Source: Gnetum montanum (taxonomy: Eukaryota; Streptophyta; Gnetopsida; Gnetales; Gnetaceae). Taken from it: a DNA stretch of 57,096 nt. The stretch covers positions 119,251 through 176,346 of the forward strand of contig MNCI01023340.1 in NCBI GenBank assembly GCA_015680685.1. Direction: 5' to 3'. The notes beneath the pieces were generated by a model that worked only from the letters and a program-made list of their open reading frames with translations, ran no database searches and was not told the DNA's origin. The stretch's first letter is position 1; every line of letters starts with the position of its first letter. Below are positions 47,282 through 57,096 of the stretch, piece by piece. Made by a program: the position numbers and the translations under genes.

Positions 47282-50200
47282 GATCATAGTATGAGTACCT
47301 AGGAGTAGATCAATCTACCTTTGAGCCTAAGTGGGCCTCATGGTGATGTAGAATGATATATTGACCCTAATTGTCTACATCTTGAGCTTGAGAGTCATGT
47401 CAACTATGTAGCCTCAATAGAGAGTCATCTAGAATGGCCTAAAAACCTAGTTAAAACCCTTGACTTAGAGGTAGGAAACATAATTGAAGCCTCTTTAACT
47501 TAGGTTTATGTCAAAACACATAGTGGTAAGGAGAAAAACCTTGAACTAAGTTCCTCACTGGAACCTCAACAAGCTCAAATCATCATCAAGGTTATATAAG
47601 GCAACATTAAGGTCTTTGCCTAGTCATATGAAGATATGCCATGTCTAGTTCCACAATTGTTCCAACATAACATCATACCTGACCCTAACATTAGACCACG
47701 TAAGTAGAAAGTACACAAGATTAGACTTGATTTGGCCTTGGTAGTTCGTGATGAGATTTTAAAGCTCCACCAAGCTAGTTTCATTAAGGCTATTGACTAA
47801 GTAGAATAGGTATCCAACATAGTAGTAATCCCTAAGAAAAACGGAAGTATCCATATTTGCATCGATTTCCCAGACCTAAACAAAGCAACCATCAAGGATG
47901 ACTTCCCTTTGTCACGTATTGATCAACTTATCGATATTACTACTAGACAAGCATTATTATTTTTTATGGATGATTTCTTAGGGTACAACTAGATTAAGAT
48001 TAATGGAGAGCACCAACTTAGTATAACCTTCATGACCCCTTGGGGTATCTTATGATATACCATGATATCCTTTGGTCTTAAGAATGAAAGAGTAATTTAT
48101 CAATGAGTCATGACCTATATCTTCAATAATTACATGCTAGGTTTGCTTAATGATCACATAGATAATATAGCTGTTAAGTCTAAAGTGGCCAAAAACCATG
48201 TTAATGACATAAATCTTGTGCTTAAAATGATGCCTCAAGTATGAGCTTAAGCTCAATCCTAGGAAATATGTCTTTGGTATCAAGATCAATAAAATGCTTA
48301 GATTTGTAGTATCTAAAGCAGGGATACGAGTTGATCCTAATAAGTCCATATCCAAATAAGTAGCATCTACCAACCTTAAGGAGCTTTTGGAATTACAAGA
48401 CAGATTGTGATTTATTTGTAGGTTTATTAATAGGCTTACAAATAAGTTACATTCTATGCAACACTTACTTAAGAAAGGGATTTACTATGAGTGGATAGAT
48501 CAATGCCAAGAGGCCTTTGAAAACCTTAAGCAAGAGTTGGAACAACTATCAACTCTCTATCCTCTACAAGAGGGTAAACCATTTTACATCTACCTTGCCA
48601 TCTCTAACACTTCCATTGCATCTCTACTTTGTCAAAAGCATGATGATGAAGCAAAGATTCTAGTATAGTACCATACCCATGCATGCATTTCCCATAAGAC
48701 TTGATACACTAAAGTGGAGAATTATTGTCTAGCACTAGTCTTCTCGTTAAAGAAGGTGGAGACTCTACCTCTTTAGAAGCCAAGTCAACATCATTTGCAA
48801 AGACAACATGCTCAGAGCCATAAAAACCAACATTTATGAAAGTAGTTGTATAGCCCAATGGAAAGCCATAATCATGGAGGTTGATGTTCATTATGTCTCT
48901 CAATCCTCGATGAAAGGTCAAGTTATAGTTGTACAAATCAAAATTTTACTTGTTGATGACTAAGCAGCCATAGATCTTAAGTTCCCTAGTGAGCATATTA
49001 ACACCATTAGCCAAGTGCCTAAGGGTTATGAGGTGGCCATTCACTTTGATGGAGCTTCAACTACCCATGGGACCAACGTTGCTTCCATCATAACATTTCC
49101 ATCTAGTGAAATCCAAACCTTTGTCTATCGTTTTGAGTTTCCATGCACAATCAACATAGCAAATTATGAGGGTTTGATCAAAAGGATGATTGTAGCTTAT
49201 AACCTAGGAATTAGATGCTTAATGATCAAAGATGATTCACAACTTGTGGTTAACCAAGTAACTGAAGTCTATGCTTGTAAAGACAAACACTTACAATCTT
49301 ATTGTGACCTAGGGAAGCAACTATTATAATAATTTGTAGACGTTGATATCCAAAACCTATCCCAAAATGAGAATGTCATAGTTGATGCAATCTCAATGCT
49401 ATCACTTAGTGTTACACGAGATGTGCTTAGTAAGTTGCCCACATTAACTATGGACTATACTATTTTCATCATGTAAAACACTGAGGATACCTTTGTGGTC
49501 ATCATTCATACTGCTTGTTCAAAGAGTGGTATGATGATATTAAATTATACCATTTTCATGGTGAATCATTAGAAGTCCTAACTACTACTACAAAGGATGT
49601 TGTAATAAATTCTTGAAGTAATATGTCATTGTAGGTGATAACACATTATGTCGACAATCCCACGATGGCATATTACTAAAGTGCTTGGGTAAAACTAAAG
49701 CTAGAACAATCTGAGAGGAGGTTCATGAGGATGTTTGTGGAAGACATATAGGACCTAGAGCTATAGCCACTAAAATTAGACAGTGAGGCTACTATTGGCC
49801 CAATATGAAAAGTGACTACACATATAAGGTTAAGCGATGTGACACGTGCCAATGACATAGTAACCTGATACATGTATGACTAACTAAGTTTCATATAACT
49901 CAGATCACTTGGTCATTTCAATGATGGGTGTTGGATATCATTAGACCTATAATGGCTAAGTCTTCTGTAGGGCACAACTTCATCATCACCACAACTAAAT
50001 ACTTCACCAAGTGGATTGAGTCTATTCCCCTAAGGAAGACTACATCCAACTAAGTCTACAAGTTTATTTTGGATAACATTATAACCCATTTTGGCATACC
50101 CATGATCATACTTACAGAAAATGGACCATAATTTACTAGCCATGAAATGAAAGATCTTTGTCACAACCTAAGCATTAAGCATTCTTTTTCATTGCCTTAT

Positions 50201-50767
50201 TACCCTCAACCCAATGGATAAGAAGAAGTAAGTAACAAGTCCATCATCAACTTGCTCAAGAAGATTCTCAACAATAGCAAGTGGAAATGGCATAAGCAGT
50301 TCATTCATCCACTTTGAGCCTATCATACAACTTACCACATGACAATTAGTGCAACCCCTTATAGCCTATTCTATGGTTCTGAAGCCATTTAACCTCTTAG
50401 ATTGCAAGTGCCATCACTCCGAGTAGCCTTGATTGACTTCATCAACAATGAGTAAAATAAGGAGTTGCGGATAATGACCCTAGACTCAATGAAGAAGTAA
50501 TGTATGAAAATGCTTACTCACATCAAATACTATCAAGACAAGTAGAAGTAGTAGCACCATCATAACTTAATCAAGCATAAGATCAAATATGGTGACCTGG
50601 TCCTCAAAGTGATCGATGAGTATGTGAATAAATTCTTAGCCAACTAGGAAGGGTCCTTTCTTGTCAATAGAGAATATGGTAACAAAGCATTCAAGATAGT
50701 CGACATGAATGGGAATGAGTTGGCTGAACCTATCAATCATTCCTATCTAAAGCCATATTACATGTAG
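47282..50767 (+). pseudogene. Tat-2 pol: RT, RNase H, aRNH, integrase
   Basis: RT about 47690-48250: 'VIPKKNGSIHICIDF', 'DDFPLSRIDQLIDI', 'FFMDDFLGYN'; the Y-V-D-D site reads H-I-D-N (near 48152-48169), so it is catalytically dead. RNase H/tether about 48450-48960 ('AFENLKQELEQLSTLYP'). Archaeal-type RNase H 49015-49329, a 104-codon open frame with the acidic residues D12, E52 and D74 in FDGAS, NYEGLI and KDDSQL. Integrase zinc finger 49610-49870 (HEDVCGRH and CDTC), core 49900-50230 where the second Asp of 'TDNG' reads Glu, C-terminus to 'HSYLKPYYM' and TAG at 50765-50767. About 20 in-frame stops. In the lineage these domains copy and insert the element. Confidence 0.9.
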
Positions 50768-50800
50768 TTGATAATCATTAATAAGCAAGCCTACTAAACC

Positions 50801-50974
50801 ATGGCCTACTAAGGCTTTAAATAGGTAACACAACCTACTATGACCTAAAACTAGTGACATGGACTAATAAGACCTTAGATTAGCACCATGGTTTGCTATG
50901 ACCTTAAACTAGCACCACAACTTGCCAGGGCCTTCAACTAGTACCATGACCCACCACAACCTTAAACTAGTAAG
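50801..50974 (+). repeat. 29-bp minisatellite after Tat-2 integrase, 6 units
   Basis: Six uninterrupted units starting at 50801, 50830, 50859, 50888, 50917 and 50946, each exactly 29 bp, theme 'atggcctactaaggc' then 'cttaaactagcacc'. Confidence 0.9.
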
Positions 50975-51958
50975 TTTGGTAACTTTGGTAGCTTGGTTTT
51001 ATTATTTTTATATGGCCTATACACATTGTAGAATTATGACATGCTATTTTTTCTTGGTTTTATTATCTCCTTGGATTTGTGTTTGCAAGATGAAGCCTAA
51101 GGCCCTCATAAGGATGCAACTCATTATGTCAGCAAGTCATCACAATATCTCAATGTGCAAGATCTAGTGAGCTTGTCCTGCTATGTCAAGAGTGCTTGCA
51201 CCATTGCCCTCCATCTAGCACCACTCCTTGAGCTCAACCCTATAGCCTAATTATGATCTACCATACCTTAGAAAATAATGTCAACCTATGTTTCCCACTC
51301 ATGCACTATAGTCATGTGATATCTCTTCATCTTGCTGCATCCTCAAGTCCACTTGAATGCAACATAGCTCATTCAGTGGTAAGCACTAAGTCCACTAGAT
51401 GTAACACATCTCATTTGGTGGGAAAACCATTGATCCCATCAAGCGTAACGCATCCCATTTGATGGGAAAACAACCAAGTCCATTGAGTGTAACAAAACTC
51501 ACTCAATGGGAAAGATAGATCTACTTGACCCTGGCAATGAGACCCAATTAAGGTCTCACCCCATCAAAAAAAAAGAGGGGGAGTAAATTTCCAAGAAGCC
51601 AAATGGCCAATGAAGTCTCAAAGCCCAACGAAAAAAGTAACCTTAGAGTGAAGTGATTGGATCCTCAAATGCATTTGCTGAGTAACCAACACTTCAAGAC
51701 ATGTTAATACCATGTTGTAGCCATTATGTCAACACTTGGAACACATTGTTAGCCTTTATAACCATTTTGTCACAACCTTAACATCATCATCTTATCATCA
51801 TATCCTTATCCCATCATCACAAGCACTCTTCAATATGTCTCAACATGGCTGGATCAAGCGTGAAGAGGGAACGCCAATGGTGGACCTATAATGGTCCTTT
51901 GTTTTCTTTTCCATTGCCTCTTCGGTCAATCCTCTACATACCAACAAAGAAGGGTCAT
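50975..51958 (+). other. Tat-2 3' UTR
   Basis: Non-coding. Contains the hairpin array and, at 51566-51583, an A9-GAG5-type purine tract conserved in other copies. The segment immediately before the LTR, AACAAAGAAGGGTCAT, is the polypurine-tract candidate by position. Confidence 0.7.
51349..51509 (+). repeat. 3' UTR hairpin array, Tat-2 (four units)
   Basis: Units at 51349-51379, 51392-51421, 51435-51466 and 51480-51509, steps 43, 43 and 45 bp. Arms differ between units yet pair within each: CCACTTGAAT/ATTCAGTGG; CCACTAGATG/CATTTGGTGG (10 pairs including two G-U); CCCATCAAGCG/CATTTGATGGG (10 of 11); CCATTGAGTG/CACTCAATGG (10 perfect). Loops are TAACACATCT or close variants. The G-U pairs fit pairing in the plus-strand RNA. 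Confidence 0.75.
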
Positions 51959-53393
51959 TAAAATAATATGCAAATTTGCATGTTATAATAATTTTTCACC
52001 ATGTAGCCTTCACCCCATGAAACCTAAGGAAAAAATTTATTGTAAATGTAAAGATTATAACCCACAAAGGCAATCTCACATGTTTCATACTTTTGGGGCT
52101 GAAAATTCCTCATAAGTACTTAAAGCCTCATTCACCAAGTGAAAAATATCATCTAGTCTCTATATTTAGGCTTGGGGAGGGTAAAAAATGCATTTTGGAA
52201 TGCCAAAAATGGCAATTTAATGGGTTTTATGGGGGTAATACACTTTTCTACGTTGGAAACACCTGCAAAAGGGAAATCTCACCTTTCCCCAGCATGGAGA
52301 GGTAGATCCCAGCATGGAGATGTGGGAGGAGACATAATGCCCACCATGAGGATTTTGGTCTTCTTTCCTAGTGTGGAGGCTCCCCACCCTAGCGTTGGAA
52401 CTCCTCTCCCATAGCATGGAAGCTACATGTATATTTGCACTTTAATGTCCTTAAAGTTTACCAACCACACCACCAAGGATGCCAAAAGACTCAGTGTGGA
52501 AGATCTACCTCCACTGTAGAAGGTGTTCCCTCATTACTATTTATAGTAAATGGAATGAGCATGGGGAGATTGCACTTACTATATATGGTAACCCCCCAAA
52601 TTTTGGCATCCATCTCACCTAGACAAGGAAAAAATTTGCAGCCAACTTGTAACAAAAATTAGGGCCAAAAACCTATAAAACCAAAACCCAAACACCATTT
52701 TAAGATTCCATGATTTTTTAAAATTCCATAGCTTGGCATTTCTAAGTATATAGCAATTTTGGCTTCCAAGAGCTCTTGCAACCTTGGAGAAATACAACTT
52801 CTTGGAGCCTCCCAACGTTGAACCCATGCAACCTTATTACAACCTTTATCACCACCTAAGACTTGTGGATTTTTGGTGTCAATGCTACATTTCTAGGATT
52901 CCCAGCCCCTAGTGTGGAGCAATTTGGCAACTAAATTTTCCACATTTCTTACCCCCCGACAATCACCCAAGTGGCAAATCTAAAGTTGCATCAAAAGAGG
53001 TTTGAAAGCATCAGGAGTGACTTAGTATCTAGATCATGGAGTAGATCACATCAACTTCATCAAGCTCTAAAGTCCTACCGCAATGAACCCTCCTTTGCTC
53101 TCTCATGGGCATTTCTTGTACACATTTCTGAAACTTGTTCTTTATTATTTTAATAAAGTTTTAAAGTTTCATTTTGTGTGTAATATGCACTTTCTTTACA
53201 TATTACAGATCTGTAATTTCTTGCATTTTACTTTCTCAATCCACCATTTTTCATTTCATAAGTCCCTAGGTGATCTTTCGAACTATGCAAGGGACTTGGA
53301 ATCACATTTTTCAAAGGCCCTAGGGATTCTGAGTTAAGTTTATTACATTGGATCTAACAGTTTTTCTAGTGATCATTTCTTCTAGTTGCAACA
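51959..53393 (+). repeat. Tat-2 3' LTR, 1435 bp
   Basis: Begins TAAAATAATATG (TG expected), ends TTGCAACA, followed by ATCAT. AATAAA signal near 53154. Confidence 0.87.
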
Positions 53394-53398
53394 ATCAT
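53394..53398. repeat. Target site duplication of Tat-2, right (ATCAT)
   Basis: Equals 32994-32998. Confidence 0.85.
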
Positions 53399-53810
53399 TT
53401 CAATGGTGTGGAATCAATATCATTTGAGTCATAATAGCCAAGTCTACTACAAAAAATAGCTTCATCATCAACACAACTGAATACTTTACTAAGTATGTTG
53501 AAGCTATTTAACTAAGACAAAGAACAGCTCAACAAGCATGTAAATTCATATTAGATAATATAGTGTCTCACTTTAGCTTACCTTTAATCATAGTTATAGA
53601 TAATGGACTAGAGGTTAGTACCTAAGAGATGTAAACTTGTTGTTAACAACCAAACATTAAACATTCCTTTTCATCACCATACTACCTACAAGTAAATGGC
53701 CAAGCTAAAGCTACCAACAAAGTCATCATTAACCTTTTAAAAAAGATGCTAAGGAATGGTAAATGTAGATGGAAGAAACAACTATTTTATGTACATTGGA
53801 ACTATAGGAA
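53394..53810 (+). pseudogene. Host integrase core, copy 2, truncated
   Basis: Follows Tat-2 exactly as 17379-17790 follows Tat-1: TTCAATGGTGTGG, then 'TTEYFTKYVEAI'-like text and 'VIDNG'. Homology with 17379-18232 ends near 53810, in the middle of the core, where unrelated sequence begins. Confidence 0.85.
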
Positions 53811-54086
53811 CCACATGTTGGGACATTCCAATATTTTATAAGACATCCCACCTAGAACATCCCATCCCAATTCTAGATGTTCCACTATACTTTGGATAAC
53901 TTGGGTAAGATGTCTTATTTTTTTATGAAACATCCCAATTTGTGGAAAAATCCTTGACAGCCAAAAATATAAAAAATCAATCCCCATTCTTTTCCTCACT
54001 TTCATTTACTCAAACCTTGGACATCCCAATGTAGTTGTTAAGGGCTTTCTCCAAGCTATAGTTTAATTCCATTTCTCTTAAAATCC
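53811..54086 (+). promoter_or_regulatory. Upstream region with repeated GACATCCC words
   Basis: Variants of G(A)ACATCCCA occur near 53822, 53842, 53859, 53925 and 54020, with inverted forms near 53877 and 53910. TGTTGGGACATTCC at 53817 could be an LTR start. It directly precedes the ORF at 54087. Whether it is an LTR or a promoter is open. Confidence 0.35.
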
Positions 54087-54392
54087 ATGGCTCATAAGAA
54101 TATTGGTACAAGACAACCTCCTCCTTGCAAAGGAAAAAATGCAAATAGAGCTTCTTCAAGCAAGCTAAACATATATCATCCTCAATTTCACTCTTCAGAT
54201 GCTCAACATAGATTTAAGATAACTTACTCTATATCCACTGTTTATGAAAGAAATCTCAATTTTCAATAGCATTGTCAAAAAGATTTAATAGCATTTTTCC
54301 AAGGAATCAATTGAGTTTCTATTATTACAATTAACTTCTTTGTACTTGAGACCCTAATTAGATAATTTTATTATAACATCACTATTACTAAT
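54087..54392 (+). pseudogene. N-terminal fragment of unknown transposon-associated ORF
   Basis: ATG at 54087, then 60 open codons with a Lys/Pro/Ser-rich start and 'FHSSDAQHRFKITYS' and 'VYERNLNF'; coding texture continues through stops ('KDLIAFFQGIN', 'INFFVLETLI', 'FYYNITITN') to 54392, where the minus-strand LTR begins. The order 'S.DA..RF ... ERN..F ... F..FY.N' resembles the N-terminal part of plant 'putative transposon proteins' (Transposase_32 type), from memory. Function unknown. Confidence 0.45.
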
Positions 54393-55278
54393 TGATGAGC
54401 GGCTAGGTACCCCTACACTCAACCATATGAATGCGAGCATTCATGCATGATCTGGTTGAACTCTGTGGATAGGCTAGTTGTGGATCTAAATAGTTACACA
54501 TTGATCATAGTTCGTTGTCTTCCCACCTGGACTAGTATTTGCTTTTTCACATATGGTTTAGTCTAGAATGAGGTGTATGATATGATCCTAAACTAACGCT
54601 ACTCCTAGAGACAATGGAAGATAATATTAATTAAACTAATAAGCAATAGGAAATGAGTCTAAGCTAGCCTAAGTGCGATGAGTATCTATTCCTTAATCAT
54701 CTATACACATCTTGGACCTCGTGCATGACTACTACTGGGGTTACCAAGCGTAGATCCTAGGTACGCTGCTGGGTTACCAAGTAGTCATAATTAAATGCTC
54801 TTGATTAATTCATACTCATTCCACATTTAACAACAAGAATAGCAAATGATGATAAATAAATATTAACTAAGAAAGCAATAAATAACAATAAAAATTAACA
54901 ATTAAACTAGACAATTAAAACTAAGTGAATGTTGTAATGATGAAGTAATCTCGATCTTTATTTCCGGTCATGTGTGCGTCCAAGTACATCACACTTGAAT
55001 AAAGGTTCTATACAATTACAAGCATCACACTGTGGGCATGCACTGGGAAAATATTCTAACTCCTATGGAAACAAACTGAAAGAGTCTAGCTACCAATGAC
55101 AAAAGGATGCCTAAATGAGGCAGAGGGCCCTCTTATTTATAGGCCGGGATAGGTGGTTGCATAAATGGGGCCCCGTCAATGTAGGAAGGCTACGTCGATG
55201 GGGCCGTGTCAACACTGCCATGTATACAGGGCCCCGTACACGGCCTAGTCGATGCATCAACTATATAGCGCTTCATCA
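54393..55278 (-). mobile_element. 3' LTR of a minus-strand Ty3/gypsy element, 886 bp
   Basis: Reverse-complement copy of the solo LTR 1913-2802: TGATGAGC...CTTCATCA on the plus strand. TATA box and AATAAA are present on the minus strand near 55135-55143 and 54955-54962. A polypurine tract adjoins it at 55279. The other LTR is outside the window. The flank CTAAT (54388-54392) would be the target duplication. Confidence 0.87.
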
Positions 55279-55290
55279 TACCCCCACGAC
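55279..55290 (-). promoter_or_regulatory. Polypurine tract of the minus-strand element
   Basis: Minus strand GTCGTGGGGGTA sits immediately before the LTR TG, and CTCGAGGACGAG (55303-55314, a common string at the end of gypsy interiors) lies just upstream of it. Confidence 0.75.
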
Positions 55291-57096
55291 TGAGTAAAAA
55301 CTCGTCCTCGAGTTAAAGAAAGTGAGGAAAAAGCTCAATTGAATACATAGTGGATAGGTATGGGATTATTAACTGACTAGAAATTTATTCATGCCGCAGT
55401 GGAGAATTACACAAAATTTGGACACATACATAGAAGAAAAAACTTGTGGAACTCATGGGGTTCCTGGTAGTGGTGGCTCCTCCATGGGTGTCTTTCCTTT
55501 GTCCTATGAATTAGGCTTCTAAGATTGATACCATTGAAGAAGCACCTGATGTTTCTCCTCTTCTATTTGAGGATTATGAGCCATCCATGTTGATGTTCCA
55601 ATGTTTGATGGAGTCGACATTTTTCATGGACACGGTAGCTACAAGAACACTTGATTGGCCTTGACATGCCATGCTGCAAATAGCTGTCATTCCTCGTCAT
55701 AGACTCAGGCCTTAACCTCTCCTCCCTTTACTTGGATAGATAATGCAGTAACAAGAGTTCATGATGGATGCTGAATGATTTCCTTCTACTTTGCATGTTC
55801 TGCACAAGGCCCCTAGCCTCTGCATCCCCTAGGTCGTTCGGTTGCACTGTGAGAAGGTCCTCCTTGTTGTCTTCTTTTAGGGGCNGAGTCCCCTAGCCTC
55901 TGCATCCCCTAGGTCGTTCGGTTGCACTGTGAGAAGGTTCTCCTTGTTGTCTTCTTTTAGGGGCCATCTATAATCACACAAGGATCAATTGTTACTAAGG
56001 TTATTTGAAAAGAGTTCAATGGTTTCATACCTTACTCATTGCCTTTAATAAATGTTGAATTCCTTACTTAATATGATTTTAAAGTTAGATATTTTTCAAG
56101 GAAGTTGCCCTAAAATTTTAATGTTGGACTTGGTTTTGAGGAACATTTGATAAAATAATGACAAAGGAAAGAATAGGTTTGGCAATGAAATACTCAGAGG
56201 GTATAAGATGATGTGGTGGTGTGCAACAAATACAAATTACAAAAGTTATGCAAGTGGGTCCTCCCCAAAGCAGGTTCCAACCTATATGCCCTTTCGTAAC
56301 CACACCTTAAGATGTCTGTAGGCATTAGAAGGGTTAAATGTAATCTAGGCCAATGCAACAAAACACACACATGTTGATACCACCATGATGAGGTATGAAT
56401 TCAATGCTATACAAGACACAAGTCACAAATACATGAGCAACAAGATGGAATGAATTGGAGAAGGGATTGTAGAGATTGGGACATGAGGTAACTGACTCAG
56501 GGCACAATGAATCCTACATGTAAAGCATAATTAAGGTGTCATTAACCTATCATTCCAAGATCAGGACCAAGTCCATTCCTCTAATCAGTGACATCGCATT
56601 TCTTCATCCCATGATGAACAACTATGAGAGTACCATAACAAAAAGGCATACAATCACTTGGCATTTTGTTCAAGGGAGGAGTGATTTTTGTTTTATGGCA
56701 CTTTTCTTGTCTTTCCTTTTTCTCTTTCTTCTCTCTTTTTTTTTCTTTTTTCACTTTACTAAATCCAAAGAAATCTCCAACCTTTAGGCATGGGTGCATG
56801 TCTTTCCAGTGGGACCCCCTGGAACAACATTTGATTTTTGAGTGCCCTTTTGATTACTCTTACTCCCATTTTTCATTAGATTTACAAGGATCTTAGTACA
56901 ACCACGTTGCATGATAACTCCCACAGACGTCACCAAAGAGAATCCGCAAGTCCCCTTGATGTCACACCCTAATCATTCCCTCTTGGTCCATCCTTCTTCA
57001 TTCTAGGTAAAATGAACATAAGATTAATTTTAAGTTCAAAAATGTCAAGAATATCAATGTACCCTCGAATAGAACCTCTTATTTGTAGAGTGGATG
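55291..57096 (-). other. Interior of the minus-strand element, unassigned
   Basis: By position this is the 3' interior of the element. I searched both strands for integrase C-terminal and chromodomain patterns and found none. Richer in CG than the rest of the window. A pyrimidine-rich block at 56700-56760 is the reverse of a Lys/Glu-coding run and is probably low complexity. Confidence 0.4.
55810..55964. repeat. 80-bp tandem duplication across a single N
   Basis: 55810-55884 and 55890-55964 are the same 75 bases with one difference (55859 C, 55939 T), separated by 'nGAGT' with N at 55885. Likely two overlapping sequence ends joined without merging. Confidence 0.8.

Larger units (their letters stand above)
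32999..53393 (+). mobile_element. Tat-2: giant Tat/Ogre-like Ty3/gypsy element, 20.4 kb
   Basis: LTRs 32999-34394 and 51959-53393; flanked by ATCAT (32994-32998 and 53394-53398). Order: LTR, leader, gag-like region, protease, ~10.2-kb spacer containing an antisense intron-bearing gene and a ~190-bp array, RT-RH-aRNH-IN, 29-bp minisatellite, 3' UTR with hairpins, LTR. The dual RNase H and large size fit the Tat lineage of which Ogre is part. All coding regions have stops. Its initial LTR base pair reads TA in both LTRs where Tat-1 has TG. Confidence 0.88.

Noticed and set aside
56581-56799. Lys/Glu-rich minus-strand protein
   Set aside because: Low-complexity pyrimidine tract on the plus strand; no domain.

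Overview
The window looks like repeat-dominated nuclear DNA of a seed plant, most likely a gymnosperm. It is AT-rich, has no intact host gene that I can find, and is almost wholly made of old, stop-ridden LTR retrotransposons nested in one another. There are Ty3/gypsy elements of the Tat type (polyprotein order RT, RNase H, a second archaeal-type RNase H, integrase) and Ty1/copia elements primed by initiator tRNA-Met. The species assignment is inference from texture only.

Layout. 1-1907: unassigned DNA with two local repeat clusters. 1913-2802: solo LTR with a 5-bp target duplication. 2813-19500: first copy of a nested Tat block (integrase tail, 3' UTR, host LTR, integrase zinc-finger piece, inserted element Tat-1 at 5581-17378, rest of host integrase, 3' UTR). 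19501-30089: unassigned DNA plus two copia units, a plus-strand LTR/gag and a minus-strand gag-only element (23635-29664) that cuts it. 30090-53810: second copy of the Tat block, with Tat-2 at 32999-53393 (20.4 kb). 53811-54392: piece of an unknown ORF. 54393-57096: 3' LTR and interior of a minus-strand element that runs off the window.

Tat-1 and Tat-2 sit at the same nucleotide of the same host integrase, both flanked by ATCAT, so the whole nested structure was duplicated. Tat-1 has since lost about 8.3 kb. Tat-2 keeps the full plan: LTR, gag-like region, protease, a 10-kb spacer, RT-RH-aRNH-IN, 3' UTR, LTR. The spacer holds the most unusual content: an antisense gene of about 3.2 kb with recognisable introns, and about 20 diverged units spaced about 190 bp apart. 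A 29-bp minisatellite brackets the spacer and also follows integrase. The 3' UTRs carry rows of hairpins with a conserved loop and covarying arms. All coding parts are decayed; many stops are TAG where CAG is expected.
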